This document shows positions 13,301-25,560 of a stretch of DNA of 64,000 nt, one piece after another (position 1 is the first letter of the stretch; each line of letters opens with the position of its first letter). The DNA comes from Rhea pennata (taxonomy: Eukaryota; Chordata; Aves; Rheiformes; Rheidae): NCBI RefSeq assembly GCF_028389875.1, contig NC_084677.1, positions 11,326,017 through 11,390,016 on the forward strand, written 5' to 3'. Under the pieces are notes generated by a model. The model was not told where the DNA came from. It saw only the letters and a list, made by a program, of their open reading frames with translations, and did not search any database. The position numbers and the translations under genes were made by a program.

Positions 13301-16300
13301 TTCCTTAATCTGAAGAGGTGTGACAATGTTGCTGTAGAACTAACATCGAAGCTTCTCCTAGTGAACTCGTTGCAGCCATTGAGACACTGACTAGCAACTC
13401 AGTATAGTTACGCTAAATATTGATGATATTCACAAGGGAGGTTTATTAAGGCATTCATGAAGCTACTAATTTATTTCTGGGAGTAGGACAGATTGCCACT
13501 AAAACAAGAGTTTGTGAAAGCTTTCAGGGAACATAAATCCTGCAGTGATTCCTGTTTCTACACCATGGATTATCTGGGGCAGGACAGAAAATTGAAGCAC
13601 CGTAATTTGCTTCAAGAGGCATTTTAACTTTTTTTTTTTTTCCAATGTTACTTATTCACAAGTTGATCAGGAAAATAAAAATGAGATTGGAAGAAATCAA
13701 TGTATGGCAGAAAGACAGAAAACTGTACACGTACAGAGCAAAATGGCCACAGCTGGTTCTAAGTCTGGCAATTGCAACTGTTGTATTGTGAATACAAATT
13801 GTTAAATTAATCAGGTATTGTGCAAACTTTTATTTCTAGCTTCAGAAGAAAGACCAGATTGAATCCACAAATGTTGGCGGCACAAAACTAATAATTGATG
13901 GTATGTACCTAAATTTTCTTCCTTTGCACCTATTTCAAACCAGCTGAAATCAGTGAAGAGATTCCCTGTAAATTCAAAAAACTCTTAATTGACTGTTTCT
14001 TATATTGACTTGGCAGTTAAAAGAGGTTCTTCTCTCATTACTCACAAAGTAAAATGTGAATCTAGGTTTGCAGAAGCATTCCCTGATGTAAGATACCTAC
14101 AATAGATCTAAAGATACCTACAACAGATTTAAAGTATTTCTTACTTCTAATAAAGACGATGAATGTTTTGGCTGGAATGACACTCAGGCCCCATTAAAAC
14201 TGATAGGACATTTGTCACTAGTTTGAACTGAGGGCAGATTTTCACTCTGGACTGCATCTTTTGCCAAACCAAATTAAATTCCCCTCAATGTACCAGTTAT
14301 CTTTTCCCTTCACTGTGTAATGCAGAGGTATTATTCTTTCCTCATAGAAATATCATGAGAGATATAACACTGTTTGTTGTCATGTAAACATTTGCTAAAG
14401 GTGCCATAGAAGTGGTAAGTATATTTAGCTATTATTTTATGACATTAGTATAGTAAATTGTCCATCCTTTTGACCACCATTCAAATGTAACCCCTTTTAA
14501 TTATATATTATTTTTAACTACTCTCTCAAAAATGATTGCAGATTTTGTCAAATTCAATTCCAGATAGAACATTTTGAAGTGTACTGTAAATGCCAACTCT
14601 ACTTTCACTTTGGTTTTGCCTGAAAAGACAAACGACAAAGCAAATCAAGAAGCAAAATGGCAACAGGAGCTTTAATTTAGACCCGGTTTAATGCTGCCTG
14701 TTGATTACTGTGGACTCTGATTACTGTGAAAAAAGCAGGATTAATTAAAGTGGTAGACAGGTAAAACTCCTAATGAGATAGAGGGAAGATGTTGCCACAT
14801 TTTTCCTTTTTCTTACCCAACCTCTGAACCCACAGAAACATGTCATGTCATTTTCTATGGGCTTCCAACAAATCAAAAATCTAAGAGGAGCACGAACCCT
14901 GAGACTCCGTGTTAGTTTATATTTTATGAATACATTTTATTATTGTTTTTTTTCCAAGTATTTATAACAAAATAATTACTTTCAAAATGAGTCAGTAAGC
15001 CAAGTGGACTGACTGCTATGCAGATTCTGAAAGCTATCTCCAGACTTTGTGAATATTAATTCATTTAAACTTTAGAAGCATTGTTAAATCAAAATGAAAT
15101 TCATCTTATTCAAGTTTGCAGTGACATATATGCAGCTGAATTTAAACATAATATCTTACAGTCTAATGACTGGAATCTCTAATTAAAACTTTGTTTTGTA
15201 AATATTAATTTCATTTGTACTGAACATACTACTGCTTATATACTTTCCTAAAACAGTGTATATTTTCTGCTAAAATATGATTTGTCACTATTACACAAAT
15301 GCAATTTTGTCACACACTGGAGAGAGCTAGCACATTTTCATTGTCAGGACATGTACTGGACTCCATGAAATTATAGTAAAAGAAGCAGTACTGCTCACTG
15401 CTGAAATAAAAGCAGAAAAATGGTCTGTAGGCAGGCTGCTGTCCACAGCACTATCCTACAGAAAGAAGCAGGGAGTTTTGTGTGGTATTTTGTCACCCAA
15501 GAAATGTTCATGTTGATATTCTGTTTATTCAAGTCATAAAATGAAAATGTTTTAGGAAATAATTCTGAAGTAAAGAAGGATGGTTACTTTTCCCTCCCAA
15601 GAAAATCTCTCCACCTGATGACTACATTTTAGTGGTGATATGAGTGTTGCAGGTACATAATCATAAAATATTTGGTGACCATAATATGTAATACTTAGAT
15701 AGCAAATACTTAGAGTGAAAAAATCTACCTGAATAAAAGGTAATAATATGATGCTAAATGATAAATTACTGTTAAAAGATTACCTTTATATATATAATAT
15801 ATATAATGATTATTTTCAAAAAGAGAAGTTTCCAGTTCTTACGGTTTTTCTCACTCTTTAGTTTTGCTTTAAAACAATTTATTTTGTATACCATTGCAGT
15901 CTGCAAACAAAGGAATATCCCTAGACTGATCTATACCAGTACCGTGAACGTGGTGTTTGGAGGGAATCCTATTGAAGAAGGAGATGAAGAAACTGTGCCA
16001 TATTTTCCACTGGAAAAGGTACTCTGTTCATGTGATGGAATGGCATTTTAGTGTGCTCTGAACTAGGCTATGTGAAGGCCGTTCTGGGAACAGAAGATGT
16101 TCTACCATAGTTCAGATCAAATTCTATGAAATTATTTTTCATAAATGAAAATTGACCCATGATAAATAGAGGGATACTCATATCACAGTTACCTTAGCCT
16201 GCAATAACTAGACATATTTGAAATGGTAAAATACATAAAAATGAGTAAGGAAAGTGAATTTGACATTTAGCAAGAAGATTTTGGGGGCAAGATCTTCCAA

Positions 16301-19300
16301 AGAACCATCTGCTATGTAAAAGTTGAACACTATGGCCCCCTATGAGCTTTTGCACTGAAGAATGTTGTTAAATATCAGTTCTACATCTTCACTCACACTC
16401 ATTTTTGCTTCTTTCAAGTTCCCAAACTTTGTTTTATTGCTGCAGGCCAGACGCTAGTTACAGTCACCACAAGGCTGCTCCAAAATACTACTTCCTACTT
16501 TGCTATGATCATTTAGAGAATGTTTCCCAGCCAGAATATGGAGCTCTGTGTTCTGGTCACTCTTGTCCTTTGCTCTTCCTGCTCCCAGCATACTGCCTGC
16601 ACTTAGGAGCTGTAATTGTGGACTGCACATCCTGCTGAATATATATTTGTGTCCAGGAATCCTAACTAGGTGTGACTACTGCTCCATTTCGGCCTCCTGA
16701 GATATTTAGTTGGAAATGTCGGTTGGTGCACAGCCTTCATAGCATCTCAGACTTCTAAGAAAACATTTCAGGAATTTGCAATTAATTGCACGTGTCTGAG
16801 CCCTAATCATGTTTGCTCCAATGGTGACCATGTAATGGCGAGCAGGAGAGGTAAGGTAGGGCTTGGAGAAGGCAATGCAGGAGGATTAAGCCATCTGAGA
16901 GTAGAAGAATTTTCGAAGGTGTGATTTTTAGCTATATTTTCCAGTCAGAGTATTTGATCAAAGCGTAAATATTGGCATATAATGGGGATGTCTCTTTTAA
17001 GACTGTATGTAGTATGGTAATACAAAATTCAAAAGATGCATAAATAAATAGTGTGGATAGATAGTTGCTTAACCAGTATGTACTAAATGTGTCCATAATC
17101 TTATTGCTTAAATATACTTGGACGCAATTTTTTTTAAGTTAACAGTAAATAATACAGTTGGGGGAGAACCCTGGCAAGTAGTCTCAATAGGAAATGGAAG
17201 CACTTTTAGGAAAATCTAAACTTTTCATTTCACATTTAAGTTAATATTTTTTCCCCAAATTCTAAATGAAATTATTAGACCAAACAGAACATTCAGCTTA
17301 ATATTTTTTTTCAGTACATCTAGCACAAAAAGTAAGTTACATAATTCCATTTTTGTCACAAGTATCTCTCTTCATGAAGAATAATCTGAACCTTAATAAA
17401 TTTTATAATCAATAATTTTCTTTATGTAAAAGTAAAAACTAGTGGATTTCAATTTTCTGGAAAGCTAAACTTATGCAAATAAAATATAAGCCTGATAATT
17501 TTTGTCATAAACAAATCATATGTGCCATATCTTGTCATTAGATCTTGTTCAGTTTTACTCAGCTAGTCTACAAACTGGTAAGATTTAAATGTTATCAGAT
17601 ATAAACAATAACTTTGCATTTACAGATACAATAATGTAATTAAAATATTGATCATATTCTGCCTTTCTTTATAGCATTTTAATCATTATTCTAGAACAAA
17701 GGCAATTGCAGACCAAATGGTTCTTGCTGCTAATGGAACTTTACTCAAAGGTACTTATAAAACATTTGTTTTTTCCCGTCATTAGTAGTGCTAATGAGTA
17801 GTCCTTTCTTTGATTACTGATTTATCAATAAGTAGTGTATTTAAATTAAATAAAATAAGGATTTTTAAAAATTTTGTTTCTCTCTTCAGTGGATGATTAG
17901 TTTTTGTATGTGTATACACAGACAGGTAGGAGCTTATATACAAACAACAGATTGGAAAATTCAGAAAATTTATCCTTGCTTCTTTAAATCATTTTGAAAG
18001 TTTAACAATTTTACTGTAAATACAGGAGTTGCACTTTCATTCCCCATTCAGTCTATTATTTTAAGCTTCTCTAATAATACCAGCAGTCTCTAAGCTCTTT
18101 CCAAGAGCTCATTCTTATAATCCCCAAAGCTTTACAGGTGTCTTGCACTTGCTGCTGCTTAAAACAGATTGGCAATGTCAGGGTTGTGCCATGGCTAAAG
18201 TCAAATGTGCATGAATAGTTGTATACATAGCAAGGGAAGCATTTAGCTTTGCTTTTTCATACACATTTTGATACTTTTATCAACTTCTATGGACTGAAAA
18301 GTTCACAGATACACACTAGATGAGGATGCAATCTTAGCATCCTTGAATAATTAGTGAGTAAATGCCTGCCCCCTATTAAACTTGCCCACATACAAGGGTG
18401 ATTGTGCCTGTTACCAGGAGTGTGCTCAGTCTACTTACTAATTTGCATGTAGAACTTAAAGTATTAATTTTGATTTAGAATATTCTGACTAATTTGAAAA
18501 CCTCTATCTGGGGGACCTTTTCCACTCCTTTGTGGTGCCATTGAGCTGCAGTCAGGCAAAGTGGCTAAATATAGCTAGCTGAATGATTTGCTTCCTGTCT
18601 TGTATATGCCTGTGATTCTGGATGAAAAATGTATTTTATAAATTTACATAAATAACAGAAAACAAAAGTCTATCAAGCAAGGGGCATACCTGTAGAAAAG
18701 TACAACTAGTCCTGTCCTTACGAAAACTCTCCTGTGGTCAGAGTGATTCAGTTTTGCAGGTTGCTCACCTAGAATCTTTCACTAGTATTGAATTCACTTT
18801 TACACAGAGATGAAAACAAACTACTAGGTAGCAGAATCACATAGAATGATCAAATTTGATCCTTTACTTTCACAGTATAAAAATTCAAACAGTATATGTG
18901 GTTTACCTGCAGTATGATGATACCAGAGCTATTTGACAATCACATGTTGTTACCTCTTCTAGGAGGCGACAAACTCCGTACATGCGTGCTTCGCCCACCA
19001 GGTATATATGGACCAGAAGAGCAGCATCATCTGCCACGAGTAGCTGTATGTGTTTTATAATTAGCTCTGGAGGACAGTACAAGTAGATAGTTGTAAGGGT
19101 GTAAGGTTGTAAGAGGGAAGTATCTTGATTGCAGATCTTAACAATTTCCCCCACCAAAAAAAATACTGTGAAAGCTTGGTGACAGGTCATGTAGCACAAG
19201 ATTACAAATAGCATGATATGGTCATTGCAGAAATGGAAAGGATCAAGCTGTACTTTTAAGCGAAAATAAAAAAAATCAATAGCTAAAATGTCATGCTAGA

Positions 19301-22300
19301 AGAACTAAGTTTGCATCCCTGAATTTGTAATGAAAATATTGTTTTATAAATATATATTTGAGTTTCAGAATAATATTGTCTCAACCAAATGCTGTAATGT
19401 CATCCTATTTTACCACTACAGATAAGTGCAACAGAACTTGATTTATAAAACCACCAGCTACAGTTGTTTTGTGACAGTTGTATTGTATTTTTATGCAAAT
19501 ACAGCAAATTATTATCTTTAAAGCATTCAGATTGAGACAAAATGAATAACATGCTGCATAAGAAGAGACACTCTTCATGTAACTATTTCATGTTTTATGT
19601 TTCTACAGGTCAATATCCAGCGGAGACTATTTAACTTCAAGTTTGGGAATCACAAAGTTCGAATGAACTGGGTTCATATAGGAAATTTAGTACAAGCTCA
19701 CTTACTAGCTGCTGAGGCTCTCACCTCTGAGAAGGGTTACGTAGCTGTAAGTAAACAGTATAGACATCCTGTCCCTGTAGCTATAGTTCTCAGATAAGTT
19801 GAATTATTGTTGCTTTGAGATCAAATGTTCTTAGGCTATCTGCTAAATTCTCAAAAATGGTGTGTGGTTTCATAGGTATAAGCACAAGCCCATGGAATGT
19901 GTAAATGCATGCAAATGCATTTGTTAATATTTTTATAATGTCTTTTTTTCTGTTTTGAAAGTGTACCATTTCCTGCTTGATTAGAGCAAGTAACATTTTT
20001 AACCAGGTTAATGTGTTTACCATCACACAATTCTATATTATCTGCTATTCTTTTAAAAATAAAACAGATTCTGATTCTAGATGCATAAAATTTAGAGCAA
20101 CTGTTCTGAGGCATTGTCAGTTTAATTTTTAGAGTTGAAGTTTACAAAAAGAAATGTACAAAATTAATGGATGCTTTGAAAGTTTTTTTTTTTTCTTCAT
20201 ACTGCTCAGAACTGTAACAACCTGAGGACTGTGAAGCACTGCCAAACCAACAGTGTTGCAGCAGTTGCTCCATTCACAGCTCCTGAAGGGTCGGTGTATG
20301 CACATACGAAATAGGCGTGGATACCTCTGAACATCCCTCCATGTGCTGTCAACTAGTTAAGTGTTTGGAAGCTGTGCAGCTGTATTAGACTAACATAATG
20401 CCCAAACTCTTGGGCTCTGCTTGGGTACTCAGGTGTTTGCAGCACTTACAACTGGATGGACTCTACATCCAGCTCATAGCTGCCAAGAAAATATTGCCTG
20501 CACATTCAGAAGGCTGGAGGAAGACAGACTGGAAGCCAGAAGTGGATTAAGGCACTGTAACGTGTCCCACAAAATATATAAAATGGATTTGTTTTAATCA
20601 GAAGATCAGTCAGATTTGGAACTTGACCTTGAAAAGCTATATGTGTTAATGTGCTGTCAGTGTTGCCACCTCTGCTGAACTCATGAAAATTCTGCCATTG
20701 TTCATCATGAAGAACAGCTTAACACTCTAACAGTTGGGTTACTACACAACCTAACCAAGCTCTGACCTATATTACAGCACAGTTAATCATAATAACTGTT
20801 ACCACACTAAGGTTACCAAAAGTAAGAGACTTTGAGATCACAGTGAGGTCCAGTGAAGGTAGTTTGTTGACCTGATTTGTGTATATTCACTGTATGTGTG
20901 CTGCTGTGTCATTCCCAAAAGCAGCAAAGTCTGAGAGAAAGGAAATGCTGTCCTGTGCACAGTGTTTTTTCTAATGTTTTTTTCTCTGCTTCTTTAACAG
21001 AGTGGTCAGGCATATTACATACACGATGGTGAAAACGTCATATTTTCTGAATGGATAGTCCCTTTAGTATGTATTGCGCATACATTAGCTCTAATGCAGT
21101 AAATGTAACCTAATCATATAATTAACTAAAAGACTGTGCTAACTAAATGAAGATCTGGGCATATTAATTACTGAATTAACAAACACTAAACTTAAATCAG
21201 TCCTGTTCTCCCTGCATATTCTGAAGTTCCACTGTCTTTAAAGGAAGTTTCAGGTATGCATGAAAGTAGAATTTGGCCCTTACTGTTTTGAGAGAATTTT
21301 GCTAATCAGATATAGAACCTGACTCTTCAATATTATGCATCTCTTACCTTATGTAGACAGCAGCATTTGTAAAGCAAGCCCACGGTGCGTGTAAGCTTCT
21401 ATTACCAGCTGGCAGCCTTTTTATACCCGTTGTTTAATTCTCTCTTCTGCTGTCAACAACAGCAAAAAAGGAAGGGCCATTTAGACCATTTCATATCTGT
21501 AAATCTAAAATAGAGGCTACATTATGTTTTCATTATTAGCAGGCTAGGATTTTAGGAACATGCTAGAGTACTGATCCTACAATGCCAACACAACTTCTGG
21601 GGAAATAGTTGTGGTAGAACTATGGGACTGTATGTAAATACAGACAAGTATCCCAATCTGGGTCACCTGCCACTTGGAAACAGGTTTGTTTCCCATATAC
21701 TAACTAACTGTATTTGAAAGGTCAGAAGTGAATGGGAAAGAGTAGGTTTCAATTGTATTTCTTATTATCAGTACTGATCAGAAGATTAACTGGAAAAAGT
21801 TTAGATATATATTTTATCAATATTCATTTTTCCATTTTTGCACTTCATTGATATCCCTCAGTTTGATACTGATTCTCTGTTCTTCTTTCATTTTGTACCC
21901 CTTCCAGTTTGAAAAATTGGGCTACAGGAAACCATGGATACATATTCCTGTTCTCTTTCTTCGTATAGCAGGTAAAAATAAAAATACACATTTGCTTATT
22001 GTGCTATTTATTTTATAATTTGTATTATTAATAGGAAGGTACATGATACTTCTGTAAAATTCAGGGACAAAACTATAGAAATTATGTAACTTAACATTAT
22101 TACAATTACTTAAATATTGCCTTTAGGAATTTGGAATTAATAATACCAAACAGTATCATGATAGACAATAGATGAAGTTTAAAAGCTATTAATAAACTGA
22201 GTTCATCGTGTACCCTTTATAATACTTCAAATTTTATAATACTTTATATATTATATAAAAATTATAATATTCTATAATATATATTATACTGTATGTTTAT

Positions 22301-23973
22301 ATTATATATATAATACTTTAAATATATATACCTTTATAATACTTAAAATACTGCCTATAAATTAAACACTCACAGAATCTTAATTACATCCTCTGATGTC
22401 AGTAGGAATTATAGGATGTTCAGTGTCAGCATTATCTCAGTTTATTATTATCCAGCTGTCTCATTAAGTAACTTTCTATTTCACAGCCACTGTGATGGAA
22501 TATCTGCACCTGGCACTGAAGCCATTTTTTAGCTTTACACCTTTCTTGACAAGAAATGAGGTAAATACATACAAAGAGAGAATTCTTACATATTTCTGAT
22601 CAAAATTGTAATAAAGTATGTGATAAGTCCACTGGATACAGACAGGATTGTCTGCATTAGAGCTCTATTTTTCTATTCAAGGCTTAGTCCATTTAAGGCT
22701 TTGACAGTCATTCTGTAACATCATTTTTCCATCCTGTCCTGGCCACTCCCCATGAAATCATCAGAAATGAATCCTTACTTGAAGATTAGATGATCCAGAA
22801 GAACATCCTAGAGGCACAAGACACTAACTAGCACGGAGCTGGCACACAGAGGAAACAGGCACCACACAGTCATTTCCAATGAGCTGTCCTGTGCTGTGGA
22901 ACTGCTCATTAAAGGAAGGTGTTCCAAGAGTACAGACCAGGGGTCCCTGGCCAAAGGGGTAGCAGTCATCATAAGATAGGGTGAGGCAAAAATTAGAAAG
23001 CCCACTAAAAAGTAATTCTAAACTGGAATGAAAAGTCCATTTCCTGCAAACAAAAATTGGGTAAATTCATTTCAATCTTCTATATGATGTTATGATTTCT
23101 AATGTAAGTCAAAATGCTTTAACTGATCTATATTTAAAGTATCTATATATTTAGTAACTGATATATATCTCAAACATATTTTTTCAATTATCCCACACTT
23201 TATCTATCTGTTTTTATACTTACTTATACATTAATTCTACATCTGAAACACAAATCGTTAAGGCTATGCAACTTGAGTCCTTTCTCAGGTCCCATGCTTT
23301 CAGAGATGGAGGATATACTCTCCAAAGTGCCTGTCTTCCCCTCTTTAGATACGCATTTATGACAAGTTGAGAAGCCTGCCGCGCACCTCCAATGCACTTA
23401 TCCAATTCTATTGCACATTTCTCTGTACAGAAGAGCTAGTTTGAGGAAACTACACTGATTTGTTGCATGCAATTTCTTTATTTCTTTATCAACCATTCAC
23501 AAGTAAGAAATCACTGTCATAGATGCCATCTGTGCCCAGTCTACAGAGGATGTTGTTACAAAGCTTTGGTGTTTTACCTGTAAGCCACAGAAACTCATTC
23601 TATTAGCTCTTGGACAACACTTGACTCCTAAACACTCAAAAATGTACATGTTTATCTTCATTCATGTTTTAAATTCCTGCATGATATTATTGTTGATATA
23701 TTTTCATCCAAGTTTTAGGACACCAAACATTACAGTCACTTCCATAACCATTTTTTTGGATTTTAGGTGTGGAACGTTACTGTAACGCATACTTTTCGAA
23801 TAGACAAGGCACGAAGTCAACTTGGTTACAAACCAAAGAAATTCTCACTAGCGGATTCTGTGGATCATTATCTTAAAACAAGACCTATTTGTCAAGACGA
23901 TCATACATTCCTTAAAATGTTGTTTGCTTTTGGCATTTTGTTAAGCTTGGTCTGTCTGTCTTTCTTCTCCTAA
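10113..23973 (+). CDS. SDR42E2-like short-chain dehydrogenase, copy A (11 coding exons, 404 aa)
   Basis: An NAD(P)-dependent extended short-chain dehydrogenase/reductase of family 42E, related to 3-beta-hydroxysteroid dehydrogenases; its substrate is not known. Coding exons: 10113-10343, 12949-13044, 13840-13900, 15900-16018, 17675-17750, 18963-19045, 19609-19746, 21001-21066, 21908-21971, 22487-22560, 23767-23973. They join without a frame break into 404 aa; I recall human SDR42E1 as about 393. Visible features are the Rossmann loop TGGGGYLG (36-43), the Ser/Thr pair TST (142-144), the catalytic YSRTK (Tyr174, Lys178), the [11 protein letters not shown] loop, and a hydrophobic C-terminal tail (about 385-404) likely to anchor it in the ER membrane. 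The E2 name rests on its position beside EEF2K. All introns are GT-AG except intron 2, which is GC-AG. The start at ATG 10113 is the first ATG in frame; 5' untranslated exons are not identified. An AATAAA follows 25 bases after the stop. Confidence 0.9.
10480..11260 (+). repeat. Old CR1-like LINE fragment
   Basis: Plus-strand similarity to the end of a CR1 reverse transcriptase and its 3' region. Successive blocks resemble the TGGCAGATGAAATTCAG segment, the CTCAGGAACAAGATCTGGGG segment, CACCTTGAATACTGTGTCTAG, an ATTGGAAAACATCCAG segment, and a tail near CATTCATTTATGAGCACTG. It is highly diverged, lies in intron 1 of SDR42E2 copy A and has no usable frame. The subfamily cannot be assigned by eye. 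Confidence 0.6.
12949..13044 (+). CDS. SDR42E2 copy A, coding exon 2
   Basis: 32 codons (residues 78-109), starting [15 protein letters not shown] and ending [10 protein letters not shown]. The acceptor is TTTTACAG. The in-frame end at CAA is followed by GCAAGT, a GC-type donor; the alternative GT four bases later would shift the frame. Confidence 0.9.
13840..13900 (+). CDS. SDR42E2 copy A, coding exon 3
   Basis: 61 nt, phase 0 to 1, encoding residues 110-129 plus a split codon. Acceptor TTTCTAG, donor GATG|GTATGT. One codon longer than the matching exon of copy B. Confidence 0.9.
14090..14131 (+). repeat. Short tandem duplication
   Basis: Two adjacent copies of a unit of about 21 bases beginning AGATACCTACAA, differing at a few positions, inside intron 3 of SDR42E2 copy A. 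Confidence 0.7.
15787..15808. repeat. (TA)n microsatellite
   Basis: Run of TATATA units just upstream of coding exon 4 of SDR42E2 copy A. Confidence 0.75.
15900..16018 (+). CDS. SDR42E2 copy A, coding exon 4
   Basis: 119 nt, residues 130-169. Includes [20 protein letters not shown] with the catalytic-site Ser143/Thr144. Acceptor CATTGCAG, donor AAAAG|GTACTC. Confidence 0.93.
17675..17750 (+). CDS. SDR42E2 copy A, coding exon 5 (catalytic YxxxK)
   Basis: 76 nt encoding [20 protein letters not shown] (residues 170-189) and a few more residues. Tyr174 and Lys178 form the SDR YxxxK motif. Acceptor TTTATAG, donor AAAG|GTACTT. Confidence 0.93.
18963..19045 (+). CDS. SDR42E2 copy A, coding exon 6
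   Basis: 83 nt, residues 195-222, including the substrate/cofactor loop [16 protein letters not shown] typical of 3-beta-HSD-like SDRs. Acceptor CTTCTAG, donor GCT|GTATGT. Confidence 0.93.
19609..19746 (+). CDS. SDR42E2 copy A, coding exon 7
   Basis: 138 nt (46 codons, residues 223-268), ending [13 protein letters not shown]. The segment [20 protein letters not shown] matches the FVHVDNLVQAH region of SDR42E1. Acceptor TTCTACAG, donor GCT|GTAAGT. Confidence 0.93.
21001..21066 (+). CDS. SDR42E2 copy A, coding exon 8
   Basis: 66 nt (22 codons, residues 269-290) beginning [11 protein letters not shown]. The matching human SDR42E1 segment is SGQPYFISDG. Acceptor TTTAACAG, donor TTA|GTATGT. Confidence 0.92.
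21908..21971 (+). CDS. SDR42E2 copy A, coding exon 9
   Basis: 64 nt, residues 291-311 plus a split codon, beginning [14 protein letters not shown]. Acceptor CTTCCAG, donor GCAG|GTAAAA. Confidence 0.92.
22215..22345. repeat. AT-rich low-complexity block
   Basis: Dense run of ATAT/TATAAT motifs in intron 9 of SDR42E2 copy A. Confidence 0.8.
22487..22560 (+). CDS. SDR42E2 copy A, coding exon 10
   Basis: 74 nt, residues 312-336, including [20 protein letters not shown], a hydrophobic segment that matches the FQPFLTRTEV region of SDR42E1. Acceptor TTTCACAG, donor GAG|GTAAAT. Confidence 0.92.
23767..23973 (+). CDS. SDR42E2 copy A, last coding exon
   Basis: 68 codons and TAA (residues 337-404). 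It starts [20 protein letters not shown] and ends in a hydrophobic tail, [14 protein letters not shown], which is a probable membrane anchor. The acceptor is GATTTTAG. Confidence 0.93.
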   Translation: MWNVTVTHTFRIDKARSQLGYKPKKFSLADSVDHYLKTRPICQDDHTFLKMLFAFGILLSLVCLSFFS

Positions 23974-23997
23974 AACCTAACAGGTACCCATCTGTTC

Positions 23998-24003
23998 AAT
24001 AAA
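23998..24003 (+). terminator. Poly(A) signal of SDR42E2 copy A
   Basis: AATAAA 25 bases after the stop codon. Two more AATAAA motifs follow at about 24522 and 24566, the first followed by GT-rich sequence, so a longer 3' UTR is also possible. Confidence 0.6.
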
Positions 24004-25560
24004 ACTTAATGTTGGTTTTGAGTATTAATGATCTGGTCACAGTACATTCCTGTTACTATTGAATTCATTATTCATTGTTCTTATTATATGACCACTCCTC
24101 TCTGATTTAATTTTTTTTAAAAAAGAAAGAAAACATAGGAAACATCAGTAACTGTCCTGAAAGGATAATGGGATGTCACAAAATTAAAGGAGTTCACCAC
24201 TGATAAGTGCAAAAATTCATGAATCTATTGTTTCGTAGTGAGAATAAGTTTCTAAAAATGATAATTTAAAATGATAAGAAATTGGAAGAAGAGGAGCATT
24301 GTAGGACAGCAGTGCTGAACAAGACCAGTAGCTCTGATGAAGAAAAGGTTGACTAGAAACTCCTCTGATGAAGCCACTGCTACAGCTACTGCATATGAGT
24401 GTGAGGAATACTGAAGACCTGAGAAATAGTACAAAAACTATGGAAAATATGTATTTATAAATAGTACATGGTGAGTGGACCAAAAGTTATATTTGTTGTT
24501 CAAAAGCTATGTAAAAGATGCAATAAAATGGTATTATGTGTATCTGTAAATAACTTTTTTGGTGTGAGAATAAATAATAATTGGACCAATTACTATTTGT
24601 AAGGAGTACGTGGAAGCAGAGGACAGAGAGGGTGCTGGAGTTCAGCAAGCAGGTGAACTATCCTTTCTTGGAAGGGAAGCCAAGTCACGTCATCCGTGAT
24701 CCCGTACCCAGTGCGGTGTTAGCACTCTGTCTGCTCTGTTCATTCAGTGAATTTCCCTTTCAGGGTGAACAGGCAGACCAAGCACTCCGCCGTGTGCAAG
24801 GATCCAGCCTCTCTCTTTTCCCCACCTTAGCACTTATGTTAGATGCCACTTGGGTGGCCTGTACTACCTGAGCAATATGATGTGCATCTCTGATAGTTTT
24901 CCCGTGTAAGTTGTACCTTGTGCCTGTGTGGATCCGCAGAAGATAATGATGTCCACTCATTATTTACCCTCCTCTTGTATTAACGCTTTCCAGCATTGGT
25001 GACGGCTTTCTCATCTCATCTTTAAATTCGCAGGGTGCACAGGAGAACTAACAGCCTCTCTACGAGGATGAAACGTTACTATATCCAGATAATAGACAGT
25101 GACAGAAAATGTGAGCAACCACAAGTTACCACTGCAGCTTATGTGAGCAAAGATTTGTTTTACTTCTCTCTCTTTTCTGAGCAAATAGTTCTGTGAGCAG
25201 CGAAGCCAGTGCAGCCCACTCCCGCGTAGATCTGCTTTTTGATACTGTCCTTGCCCATACGAACTGAGCTCGTACTGCCCCCCTTCCCTTCGCGGGGTAC
25301 TGCCGAGCCTCTCCCCTGTTCCTCACCGCCTCTGGTCAGGAACTTCCAGAATATCGGTATGTTTGAGACCCTTATGGACTCAGTCAAGTTTGGTTAAAAC
25401 AAGCTAGTAAGTTCAAAATTTATCGGAGGAGAGGTGCAGCTGGCCGGCGGGCGCACAAGCAAGCACAGCACAAGCCACCGCCTAAACCGTTTCGCTGGAA
25501 ATGTGGCATTAGCGTTCCAACTCTGTGCACACGTATTTAACCCGCTTTTTAAAGCAGCTA
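24004..25560. other. Intergenic region between SDR42E2 copies
   Basis: Contains possible alternative poly(A) signals of copy A near 24522 and 24566, then rising GC content towards the CpG island. No gene is recognisable; the short open frames have no coding character. Confidence 0.55.

Noticed and set aside
18903-19214. 103-codon minus-strand open frame
   Set aside because: Antisense shadow of SDR42E2 copy A coding exon 6. A similar minus-strand shadow covers the matching exon of copy B.
10067-23973. SDR42E2 copy A as a pseudogene
   Set aside because: All 11 coding exons join without a stop or frameshift, splice sites are present (one GC-AG), and the active-site motifs are kept.
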